A stretch of DNA of 8,331 bases, taken from Acidilobaceae archaeon (GTDB lineage: Archaea > Thermoproteota > Thermoprotei_A > Sulfolobales > Acidilobaceae). A model generated the notes under the pieces. The model saw only the letters and a program-made list of their open reading frames with translations, was not told where the DNA came from and did not search any database. The DNA is taken from contig JALWJI010000002.1 in NCBI GenBank assembly GCA_027081695.1, forward strand, positions 1 through 8,331, written 5' to 3'. The translations under genes were made by a program, and so were the position numbers. Position 1 is the stretch's first letter, and every line of letters begins with the position of its first letter. Positions 1-6,080 of this stretch are shown here, piece by piece.

Positions 1-570
1 CATGCTTACGTCTACCATTGAGACAGCCTCATCCGCGACAACTAGCTCTGGTTCTAATGCTATTGCACGAGCTATGACTGCTCTCTGTCTTTGTCCTCCA
101 CTCAGCTGGCTTGGAAGTCGCTCGTAGAAGTCTTTCGCGGGTGTTAGTCCGACTCTTTCGAGAAGCTCGAGAGCCCGTTTCCGGGCCTTCTCCCAATCCA
201 TTATCCCGTGGATTACTAGTGGCTCTGCTATTGCTCGCCCTATCTTCATTCTGGGGTTGAGGCTAGCGTAAGGATCTTGGAATATCATCTGGAATCTTTT
301 TCTAAGAGGCCTAAGCTTCTTCTCCGGCATATAAGTGATATCGATTCCGTCGAAGATTATCTTGCCTGATGTCGGCGTGTAGAGACGGGTCACTAGCCTA
401 CCGACCGTTGTTTTACCACTTCCGGACTCTCCTACCAGGGATAGTATCTCTCCTCGTCGAAGACTGAAGCTTACTCCGTCTACTGCTTTGAGTATCTTTT
501 TCTCTCCTTTCCGCTTGACCTCGAAGTACTTTTTGAGGTCCTTAACCTCTAACAGTACTTTTTCCGGCAT
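1..570 (-). CDS. dppF: Oligopeptide/dipeptide ABC importer, ATPase subunit F (3' end outside the window)
   Basis: This is the second ATPase of the importer, a cytoplasmic subunit that would pair with ATPase D to hydrolyse ATP and drive uptake. The 190 visible residues start with MPEKVLLEVKDL. They contain Walker A GESGSGKT at 47-54, the Q-loop glutamine at 98 in IFQDP, the LSGGQ signature at 156-160 and Walker B VVADE at 177-181. The frame is still open at base 1, so the D-loop onward is only partly visible and the H-loop and C-terminal extension are missing. The sequence after Walker B reads DEAVSMVDVS instead of the common DEPTSALDVS; SxxDVS variants are usual in OppF/DppF-type subunits. 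The ATG is preceded by GGTGA six bases upstream, and the gene begins 18 bases after the stop of ATPase D. The family call is firm. The substrate is not readable, so the symbol marks the family only. Confidence 0.95.
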   Translation of the reverse strand, partial: MPEKVLLEVKDLKKYFEVKRKGEKKILKAVDGVSFSLRRGEILSLVGESGSGKTTVGRLVTRLYTPTSGKIIFDGIDITYMPEKKLRPLRKRFQMIFQDPYASLNPRMKIGRAIAEPLVIHGIMDWEKARKRALELLERVGLTPAKDFYERLPSQLSGGQRQRAVIARAIALEPELVVADEAVSMVDVSM

Positions 571-588
571 GACTCGTCACCACTCTTC

Positions 589-1539
589 TCACTTGTAGAG
601 ATGACAAGCCACACGTCTCTTGTTCAACCTAGTATAGGCTGGGAAACTCTCTCTGCAGACCTTCATTGCTTTGGGGCATCGTGGGTGGAAAGGACAGCCT
701 GGTGGCGGGTTCCGTAGGTCTGGTGGGTTTCCTGGTATAGACCTGATCTCTTTCTCACCCCATAAGTCTGGCGTGCTCTCGAGTAATCCCTCGGTATAAG
801 GATGCTTGGGATCGTTTACTATCTCGTCTACTGGCCCGTCCTCTACTATTCTGCCAGCGTACATTACTACTATTCGTGTGCTTCTCTCCGCGGCGAGTGC
901 TATGTCGTGGGTTATGAGGATTATTGTCATATTGTATTTTCTCTTGAGCTCCTCTAGTAGATCCATGATTTTTGCTTGTACCACTACGTCTAGGGCGGTT
1001 GTCGGCTCGTCTGCTATGAGTATTTTTGGCTGGAGGGCTACTGCTGCAGCTATTAGGACTCTCTGTCTTTGTCCTCCGCTCAGCTGGTGTGGATAACTGT
1101 TGATCCTGTTCTCCGGTATTCCTACTTCTTTGAGTGCTTTCTTTGCCCTCTCTAGGGCTTCTTCTTTATCCGAGACTATACCGTGTTCTAGTAATGCTTC
1201 TGCTATCTGGTCACCTATCCTGCGTAGGGGGTCAAGGCTTGTCATAGGATCTTGGAATATCATTCCTATCTCGGGGCCTCTTATTCTGCGTAGTTCTTTC
1301 TCGGATAGTTTCGCTAGATCCGTGTCCTTGTAAATGATGCTTCCACTGACTATTCGGCCTGGGGGAGGTATGAGCCTCATTATACCGTATACTAGGGTGC
1401 TCTTGCCTGAGCCCGATTCTCCTACTATGGATACCCATTCTCCTGGCTCGATTTCTAGCGAGGCGTCTACTACTGCTCTTACTGGGCCGGACAGAGTATA
1501 GTATACTATGTTTAGATCCTTTATCCTGAGTAGGCTCAT
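589..1539 (-). CDS. dppD: Oligopeptide/dipeptide ABC importer, ATPase subunit D
   Basis: The product is a 316-residue nucleotide-binding subunit, cytoplasmic and docked on the two permeases. Visible motifs are Walker A GESGSGKS at 40-47, Q-loop Q96 in IFQDP, signature LSGGQ at 153-157, Walker B ILIADE at 173-178 and H-loop H211. The C-terminal third is the Opp/Dpp-specific extension with HPYTEGLL and the four cysteines C282, C288, C295 and C312, in the CPFHPRCP context that holds an iron-sulfur cluster in some family members. I place the start at MSLLRIKDL (1539), not at the upstream in-frame ATG at 1653. The internal ATG has a strong GAGGTGA five bases before it, the family begins there, and the longer form would overlap permease C and add an atypical basic stretch. 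The stop of permease C lies inside this ribosome-binding site, suggesting coupled translation. Confidence 0.96.
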   Translation of the reverse strand: MSLLRIKDLNIVYYTLSGPVRAVVDASLEIEPGEWVSIVGESGSGKSTLVYGIMRLIPPPGRIVSGSIIYKDTDLAKLSEKELRRIRGPEIGMIFQDPMTSLDPLRRIGDQIAEALLEHGIVSDKEEALERAKKALKEVGIPENRINSYPHQLSGGQRQRVLIAAAVALQPKILIADEPTTALDVVVQAKIMDLLEELKRKYNMTIILITHDIALAAERSTRIVVMYAGRIVEDGPVDEIVNDPKHPYTEGLLESTPDLWGEKEIRSIPGNPPDLRNPPPGCPFHPRCPKAMKVCRESFPAYTRLNKRRVACHLYK

Positions 1540-1544
1540 CCCGT

Positions 1545-1551
1545 TCACCTC
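1545..1551 (-). promoter_or_regulatory. Ribosome-binding site of ATPase D overlapping the stop of permease C
   Basis: The minus strand reads GAGGTGA here, five bases before the ATG at 1539. Its last three bases are the TGA stop of permease C. The match to the archaeal anti-Shine-Dalgarno sequence is strong and decides the start of ATPase D. A ribosome ending permease C would sit on the initiation site of the next gene, so coupled translation is likely (inference). Confidence 0.8.
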
Positions 1552-2414
1552 TCTGTTCTGATCTCGAGTTTTTCGGCTAGTCCTTCTCCTAGCAGTGCGA
1601 AGCCTAGTGCTAGTAGGGTGATCATTAGTCCTGGGAAGAATATCATCCACCATGCTCCGGCTAGGAAGTAGGATTTACCCATGTACAAGTCTAGTCCCCA
1701 GTCGGGCTGTGGGAATGATACTGTGAGGCCGAAGAATGATAGTCCTGCCTCGGTGAGAATAGCGTCGGTTGATCCTAGACCGAAGACTACTAGCACAGTG
1801 GGCGCCACGTTTGGTAGTATGTGATTGACTAAGATAACGCGGTCTGGTAATCCTAGGCTTCTCGCAGCCTCCACGAATAGGCTCTGTTTGAGCTTGAGGA
1901 CGCTTCCTCTTACCATCCTGAAGTACGTTGGCACGTATACCACTGAGAGGCTTATCGCTGCGTTCTTCGGGCTTGCTCCTAGAACGCTTGCCACTGCTAT
2001 TGCTAGGATTATTCCTGGGAATGCGTAGATGCTGTCCATTATCATTGAGAGTACTCTGTCTAGTTTGCCTCCGTAGTATCCGGATATGAGGCCTAGTGGT
2101 ATTCCTATGCTCATACTTATGACTGCTGCAAGTATGACGACGTAGAGGATTACTCGTCCTCCGTAGAGGATCCTGCTGAAGACATCGTATCCTAGATTAG
2201 TGGTCCCCATGGGGTGCTCTCTGCTTGGTGGTAGTGGTATTCCTTGGTATTCTTCGGGTACGCTTGGAGCATCTGGTGGATAGGGGGCTATGTAGGGTGC
2301 TAGCAGGGATAGTATTGTTATTGTTAGGATTATAGTTAGGCCTGTTAGTATCATCGCCTTTCCAGGGTATCTGTCTCGGAGGAATCCTCCAATGGTTTCT
2401 CCTATCGTCTTCAT
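1545..2414 (-). CDS. dppC: Oligopeptide/dipeptide ABC importer, permease subunit C
   Basis: This is a 289-residue inner permease of the binding-protein-dependent transport family. A short cytoplasmic N-terminus precedes TM1 at about 20-42. The next segment carries HPMGTTNLGYDVFSRILYGGR at about 67-87, the conserved start of the DppC core. Further hydrophobic helices follow at about 90-112, 128-147, 152-166, 205-225 and 255-278. The EAA coupling loop, which contacts the ATPases, is at about 181-202 (EAARSLGLP, then NHILPN). I choose MKTIGETIG as the start: it has GGTGA seven bases upstream, and the in-frame extension back to 2588 would run deep into permease B with a non-membrane, arginine-rich sequence. 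The gap to permease B is 17 bases, and the stop overlaps the ribosome-binding site of ATPase D. Permease C pairs with permease B to form the channel. Confidence 0.96.
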   Translation of the reverse strand: MKTIGETIGGFLRDRYPGKAMILTGLTIILTITILSLLAPYIAPYPPDAPSVPEEYQGIPLPPSREHPMGTTNLGYDVFSRILYGGRVILYVVILAAVISMSIGIPLGLISGYYGGKLDRVLSMIMDSIYAFPGIILAIAVASVLGASPKNAAISLSVVYVPTYFRMVRGSVLKLKQSLFVEAARSLGLPDRVILVNHILPNVAPTVLVVFGLGSTDAILTEAGLSFFGLTVSFPQPDWGLDLYMGKSYFLAGAWWMIFFPGLMITLLALGFALLGEGLAEKLEIRTER

Positions 2415-2431
2415 AACGTCCTCACCTTCTG

Positions 2432-3478
2432 CTAGTATCTTATTCTTGGATCTATGAGGGCGTAGATGACGTCTACTATTAGGCTTATTAGCCCGACGAA
2501 GAACGCGAAGAATATCACTGCTCCCTGTATCGCTGTATAGTCTCTGTATGTCACTTTCTCTAGTAGGTATGATCCCATTCCTGGCCAAGAGAATGTTGTC
2601 TCGGTAAGTACTGCTCCTCCTAGAAGTATAGCAAACTGGAGGCCCATCATAGTAACAATGGGTATGAACGCGTTCTTCAACGCGTGTCGGAGAACCTTTG
2701 TGTCTCGTATTCCTCTAGCCTTGTATGCTCTTATAAAGTCGCTAGCCAATACTTCGGAGAGGTTGGTCCTTACTAGCCTCGTATAGGCACCGCTAAGCAC
2801 TATGCCTAGAGTCAGGCTCGGCAGTATTAGGTGTTTTACTGCGTCGATGAAAGCGGGCAGATTCCCTGTTAGTAAGGCGTCCAACGTGTATATTCCCGTG
2901 ATCGTGTCGAGCTGTATTCTTGCACTTAACCTTCCACTGGTTGGTAGCCAGCCCAGCCATAGTCCGAAAATAAGCTGTAGCATCATGCCCAGCCATGGAA
3001 TGAATAATGTATAGGCTACTATGCTGAATACCCTCATGGATGTATCTATCTTGGTGCCCCGCTTTACAGCCGCAAGAGTCCCTGTTACTAGGCCTAGGAG
3101 AACGCTTATCGTGAATCCCCATATGGTAAGCTCTAGAGTGGCCGGGAACCTGGCCTTTAGATCCTCCCATACGGGGCGGCCTCGGATAACAAGGCTTTCG
3201 CCGAAATCTCCATGAAGTATATTCCAGAGGTACTCAAAGTACTGGACGTAGAGCGGCTTGTTTAAACCAAGCCTCTCGGCTAACTGTTGTTTTAGCTCTT
3301 CGGGAATATAGCGGGTCCCGAGAGCGGCTTCTATAGGATTACCGGGTATAACTCTGAGCACAATGAAGACTAGGGTATAGAGTATTAGGATAGTTGGAAT
3401 TATTAGTAATGCTCTCGTGAGAATATATCTTGCTAGCGGGCTAAGCCTCAGTTTTCCCACTTTGATTCCCTCTGGCAT
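2432..3478 (-). CDS. dppB: Oligopeptide/dipeptide ABC importer, permease subunit B
   Basis: The product is a 348-residue permease of the DppB type and first gene of the downstream operon. TM1 spans about 22-42, followed by the family motif RVIPGNP at 42-48 and GLNKPLYVQYFEYL at 71-84. More membrane helices lie at about 116-138, 152-178, 218-236, 272-292 and 315-342. The EAA loop is at about 247-274 (DFIRAYKARG, then LKNAFIP), and the C-terminus ends with the typical DVIYALIDPRIRY. Length matches the family. The ATG at 3478 has no clear ribosome-binding site but lies roughly 30-40 bases from a TATA-like element, which fits a nearly leaderless first gene. A GTG at 3460 (residue 7), with GAGG eight bases before it, is an alternative start. 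Upstream is an 875-base interval separating this gene from the binding-protein gene. Confidence 0.96.
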   Translation of the reverse strand: MPEGIKVGKLRLSPLARYILTRALLIIPTILILYTLVFIVLRVIPGNPIEAALGTRYIPEELKQQLAERLGLNKPLYVQYFEYLWNILHGDFGESLVIRGRPVWEDLKARFPATLELTIWGFTISVLLGLVTGTLAAVKRGTKIDTSMRVFSIVAYTLFIPWLGMMLQLIFGLWLGWLPTSGRLSARIQLDTITGIYTLDALLTGNLPAFIDAVKHLILPSLTLGIVLSGAYTRLVRTNLSEVLASDFIRAYKARGIRDTKVLRHALKNAFIPIVTMMGLQFAILLGGAVLTETTFSWPGMGSYLLEKVTYRDYTAIQGAVIFFAFFVGLISLIVDVIYALIDPRIRY

Positions 3479-3505
3479 TCTGTTGCCTGGGAAAATAACG
3501 AGATC

Positions 3506-3520
3506 CTTTATATTATATAT
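3506..3520 (-). promoter_or_regulatory. TATA-like promoter element of the permease/ATPase operon
   Basis: The minus strand reads ATATATAATATAAAG, the best TATA-box candidate upstream of permease B. With the usual 26-base spacing, transcription would begin near 3484-3490, only a few bases before the ATG at 3478. This agrees with the lack of a clear ribosome-binding site. It suggests the permease/ATPase genes can be transcribed independently of the binding-protein gene. No start site has been mapped, so position and use are inferred. Confidence 0.5.
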
Positions 3521-3552
3521 GGAATACCTAGACCACTATCAATACACTATGT

Positions 3553-3558
3553 AAAAAA
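3553..3558 (-). terminator. Possible T-run terminator before the permease operon
   Basis: The minus strand carries six T in a row (TCTTTTTTAC context). It lies about 110 bases downstream of the decayed membrane-protein gene and about 35 bases upstream of the permease TATA element. Archaeal termination often needs only a T-run, so this could stop transcripts entering from upstream. In an AT-rich spacer such a run can also occur by chance. Confidence 0.25.
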
Positions 3559-3669
3559 GAATCCATTAATCTATAACCTATCATGTACGATTAGTACTAC
3601 TAGAAGAATCGAAGTAATTGAAATATTCTACGAGTAAACATATTAATTATTCAAAATATAATTGATTTC

Positions 3670-4250
3670 TTACGATTCTATAGCATTCAAACAAATGTAA
3701 GAATACTCTTCTCTAGCTATACCAAGATGTAGACGTCCCGACACTATCAATTGTACAATGATGTCTCCCACGACATAGATAATAATATGCCCGTGAGGCC
3801 CAACTTTTTGCTCGATCCAAGACGTATAGAGGAACGAACAGCTGAATGAAACTAAGCCAAGCAAGAAATACCACAAATATGATGAATATAATGCCTGATG
3901 GGATCGGCTATAATCGACGCAGCTAACAAAACCATCGCTAGTATGGGATAATACGTTGCCTTATAAGAAGGCTCTCCCACAGGAGGAACATACTCTTGGA
4001 ATATCTTAAACGTCTCATTATGCTATGTATTACAAGTATAAACTAATAGCCGAACGGCGACTCCAACTATAGTTAACAAAATAGAAGCCACATGCTCAAA
4101 CAACGTGACTATTAAATTTATCATATATGTCAGGACAAAGAGGTAAAAATCCTCTTTTTGACTAGACTCCAGCCGAACTCTTCTTGTACTCTCTATAACA
4201 TGAGTGGGTAGACATAATTGATTCTGCTCATTGATACCTTTTATCTCACA
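3670..4250 (-). pseudogene. Decayed membrane-protein gene between binding protein and permease B
   Basis: No intact gene fills the interval 3479-4353, but its minus strand holds a broken coding track. One frame is open from 4250 to 4026 and includes hydrophobic FYLFVLTYMINLIVTLF and ASILLTIVGVAVRLLVYT. It meets TAG at 4023-4025, then continues in the same frame with FQEYVPPVGEPSYKATYYP and the membrane-like ILAMVLLAASIIADPI, closing at TAG 3852-3854. A second frame, open from 3960 to 3670, takes over with YLWYFLLGLVSFSCSFLY and GHIIIYVVGDIIVQLIV, and ends in TAA. One base lost between about 3880 and 3900 would join them. Together they would make about 190 residues with three or four membrane segments. 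No clear start remains: an ATG at 4231 is in yet another frame and stops after 12 codons. The AT-rich composition differs from the flanks. I do not recognise the family. A small TTG-started protein (3876-3670) is a less likely alternative. Confidence 0.5.
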
Positions 4251-4317
4251 TTAATAGTGTCAGCGTAATTTCTGCAGGGATTCTCATATAGAACTAGTAT
4301 TATCGTTAATCGCATGG

Positions 4318-4326
4318 AAAAAGAAG
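4318..4326 (-). terminator. T-rich terminator after the binding-protein gene
   Basis: The minus strand reads CTTCTTTTT about 28 bases after the TAG of the binding-protein gene, with no hairpin before it. A pyrimidine/T-run of this kind is the usual archaeal termination signal. If used, it leaves the highly expressed binding protein on its own transcript, apart from the permease and ATPase genes. Confidence 0.4.
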
Positions 4327-4353
4327 GGATGGTTTAGTGGTTCCGGGATATGT

Positions 4354-5925
4354 CTAGCTCTTTAGTTGTATTGTGTCGTAGAGTAGGAACATTAGTGGGC
4401 TTACTTTGAGTGATTCTACGTTTGGTCCTAGTACGACATAGAGCTTGCCTTGTATTAGTGGTATGTATGGTACGTCATCTGCTAGTATTTCTTGGACTTG
4501 GATGTATATCTGCTCTCTCTGTGCCTGGTCAGTTAGCTGTGATGCCTGGGTTAGGAGTTCGTTTACCTGTGTGTTGTTGTATCCTGTGCCAGTCCATGAG
4601 TTTGCGGGTGCCTTCAGGAATGGTGTTAGATAGTTGTCTGGGTCAAGGTAGTCTGGGTACCAGCCCAGTAGGCTTACCATGAACTGGCCCTGGCTGAGCT
4701 GGTCTACGTACTGAGCCCACTCGCTGCTATGGATGTTTACTGTTATCATTCCTGTTGCTTCCCACTGCTCCTTGAGTACTGCCGCTAGCTGGGCTTCGGT
4801 GTCTCCATAGTGGGTCGGCGTGTACCATAGGTCTATCTCTAGCTTGTTGTTCTCACTGTAGCCTGCCTGTGTTAGTAGCTCCTGTGCAAGTGTTATGTTA
4901 CCGTCTCCATACTTCTTGAATGCATCGATGTGGCTCCACATTCCTGCGGGGACGAGGCTGTATAGTGGTACTACTGTTCCCTGGTAGACTCTCTGCGCTA
5001 TTTCTTCTCTGTCAATGGCCGCTGCTAATGCTCTCCTTACTAGAACGTTATCAGTTGGTGGCTGGTCTGTCTTTATGACTACGTATCTGATGTAGAGTCC
5101 TGGTATCTCCATTACGTTGTATCCTTTGTCTTTTAGATCCTGTATGTCTTGTGGGTTGAGTGTTCTCCATGCTACGTCGATTTCTCCGTTCTCAAGTGCT
5201 AGTCTTAGTGCCTGTGCGTTGCTGTAGAACTTTATCACTACCTTGTCGTTCTTTGGTTTCTCACCATAATAGTATGGATTTGGCACGAGTACTAGCTGTT
5301 CGTCTCTCTTCCAGTCCTGTATCATGTATGGTCCGCATCCTCCCCAGACAGCGTCGCTAGCTATCTCGTTGTCTGGATAGTTGGGGTGTACTGGGAAGTA
5401 TGGTGGTGTAGCTACTACCGCTAGGAAGTAGCTTGCAGGGGTCTTTAGAGTGAACTTTACTGTGTAGTCGTCTAGTGCTTCAACGCTCTCTACGAAGTCA
5501 GTTACTAGCCAGGATGGATCTCCCTGGATATTCATTACTCTTTCTATACTCCTTACAACGTCATGTGCTGTACATGGAGTTCCGTCCGCGAACTTAGCGT
5601 CTTGTCTTAGGTGGAATATCCATACTGATCCATTGTCCTGTACTTCCCAATCTGTGGCGAGATCGCCGACTATCTTGCCTGTGTCAGGGTCATACTTGAC
5701 GAGTCCCGCCATTATGTTGCTCAGAACCTCCCATGTGAAGAAGTCATATGCATTGGCGGGGTCTAGGTCGGTTATCTTATCTGTTACGCCTATTACTACT
5801 ACCTGTTCCGGCTGCTCCTCGGTAGTTGTACCCTTACCGGCAAAGTACCATGCTGCCGCGGCGACAACTATAATCACGACTAGAGCAATCGCCGCCGCCA
5901 TTTTAGAAAGAGCTTTTCTGGACAT
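4354..5925 (-). CDS. ABC importer solute-binding protein, family 5 (peptide/oligopeptide type)
   Basis: The 523-residue product would capture ligand outside the cell and deliver it to permeases B and C. A basic N-terminus (SRKALSK) is followed by a single hydrophobic helix at about 9-29, then a Thr/Glu/Gln-rich linker at 32-41. There is no lipobox cysteine. K4-A5-L6-S7 fits the archaeal class III (pilin-like) cleavage motif, so membrane anchoring through this helix or assembly on the surface is possible. The SBP_bac_5 landmarks are DLDPANAYDF at 53-62, KFADGTPCTAHDVVRSIER at 111-129, GGCGPYMI at 195-202 and VRRALAAAIDREEIAQRVYQG at 296-316. C118 and C197 are the only cysteines. The start is fixed by GGGTGA six bases before the ATG. 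Peptides are the commonest ligands of the family, but archaeal members also bind oligosaccharides, so the ligand is open. Confidence 0.93.
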   Translation of the reverse strand: MSRKALSKMAAAIALVVIIVVAAAAWYFAGKGTTTEEQPEQVVVIGVTDKITDLDPANAYDFFTWEVLSNIMAGLVKYDPDTGKIVGDLATDWEVQDNGSVWIFHLRQDAKFADGTPCTAHDVVRSIERVMNIQGDPSWLVTDFVESVEALDDYTVKFTLKTPASYFLAVVATPPYFPVHPNYPDNEIASDAVWGGCGPYMIQDWKRDEQLVLVPNPYYYGEKPKNDKVVIKFYSNAQALRLALENGEIDVAWRTLNPQDIQDLKDKGYNVMEIPGLYIRYVVIKTDQPPTDNVLVRRALAAAIDREEIAQRVYQGTVVPLYSLVPAGMWSHIDAFKKYGDGNITLAQELLTQAGYSENNKLEIDLWYTPTHYGDTEAQLAAVLKEQWEATGMITVNIHSSEWAQYVDQLSQGQFMVSLLGWYPDYLDPDNYLTPFLKAPANSWTGTGYNNTQVNELLTQASQLTDQAQREQIYIQVQEILADDVPYIPLIQGKLYVVLGPNVESLKVSPLMFLLYDTIQLKS

Positions 5926-5931
5926 GTCGAG

Positions 5932-5958
5932 TCACCCATTATGACTTCATGTGGGTGA
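5932..5958 (-). promoter_or_regulatory. Inverted repeat enclosing the ribosome-binding site of the binding-protein gene
   Basis: On the minus strand TCACCCA (5958-5952) is followed after 13 bases by its exact complement TGGGTGA (5938-5932), and the second arm contains the GGGTGA ribosome-binding site. If transcribed, the 7-pair stem would hide the site. The upstream arm is also the partner in the overlapping repeat at 5951-5968, so the two pairings exclude each other. The sequences are certain; function is inferred. Confidence 0.45.
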
Positions 5959-5968
5959 ATATGCCCAC
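5951..5968. promoter_or_regulatory. Inverted repeat between TATA box and start, possible operator
   Basis: GTGGG and CCCAC arms of five bases are separated by eight bases. With the TATA box at 5975-5987, transcription should begin near 5953, so the repeat would cover about -15 to +2. This is a common place for archaeal repressors to bind. It shares its left arm with the ribosome-binding-site repeat at 5932-5958. The arms are short and could be chance. Confidence 0.35.
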
Positions 5969-5974
5969 CTATAT

Positions 5975-5987
5975 CTTATAATAAATA
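5975..5987 (-). promoter_or_regulatory. TATA box of the binding-protein gene
   Basis: The minus strand reads TATTTATTATAAG, close to the archaeal TATA consensus, 50-60 bases before the ATG at 5925. It predicts a leader of about 28 bases, long enough to carry the GGGTGA ribosome-binding site. A second AT-rich candidate on the same strand lies at about 5993-6006 (TATTTTAATATAAG) and could be an alternative. Confidence 0.55.
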
Positions 5988-6024
5988 TTAGGCTTATATT
6001 AAAATATACGCCGGTTCTCTTCAC

Positions 6025-6033
6025 GTATAAATA
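6025..6033 (+). promoter_or_regulatory. TATA box of pyrD
   Basis: GTATAAATA lies 48-56 bases before the pyrD ATG and predicts a start site near 6055, leaving a leader of about 26 bases with the ribosome-binding site GGAGG at 6068-6072. A second candidate, ACAATATAA at 6033-6041, would give a shorter leader. The promoter faces away from that of the binding-protein gene within a 155-base divergent spacer. Confidence 0.55.
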
Positions 6034-6047
6034 CAATATAATTCTCC

Positions 6048-6066
6048 GCCGTTACCCTTTTACGGC
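6048..6066 (+). promoter_or_regulatory. Inverted repeat at the predicted pyrD transcription start
   Basis: GCCGT (6048-6052) and ACGGC (6062-6066) are exact complements separated by nine bases that include CCCTTTT. The repeat spans the predicted start site and ends just before the GGAGG element. It may be an operator or a small leader hairpin controlling pyrD. Five-base arms are weak evidence. Confidence 0.3.
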
Positions 6067-6080
6067 TGGAGGATAAAGTT

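Larger units (their letters stand above)
3479..4353. other. AT-rich 875-base interval splitting the transporter locus
   Basis: This stretch lies between the binding-protein stop and the permease B start and is visibly richer in A and T than the genes on both sides. It holds the decayed membrane-protein track, a T-run terminator after the binding protein, a second T-run and the permease TATA element. A short odd palindrome, TAGTA-C-TACTA, sits at 3592-3602. I see no tRNA, insertion-sequence ends, direct-repeat pair or intact gene in it. Confidence 0.6.

Noticed and set aside
1540..1653. In-frame N-terminal extension of ATPase D back to an ATG at 1653
   Set aside because: It overlaps permease C, has no ABC-ATPase similarity, and the ATG at 1539 has GAGGTGA before it.
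2415..2588. In-frame N-terminal extension of permease C back to an ATG at 2588
   Set aside because: It overlaps the permease B coding end, is arginine-rich and not family-like, and the ATG at 2414 has a good ribosome-binding site.
3592..3602. Odd palindrome TAGTA-C-TACTA upstream of the permease operon
   Set aside because: It is short, AT-rich, over 100 bases from the start and has no second copy, so chance is enough.
4023..4025. TAG read as pyrrolysine in the decayed membrane-protein frame
   Set aside because: Pyrrolysine is known mainly from methanogens and some bacteria, and a frameshift follows downstream, so simple decay explains it better.
4410..4682. Plus-strand open frames inside the binding-protein gene
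   Set aside because: They are antisense shadows of a strongly supported coding frame, with no recognisable domain or ribosome-binding site.
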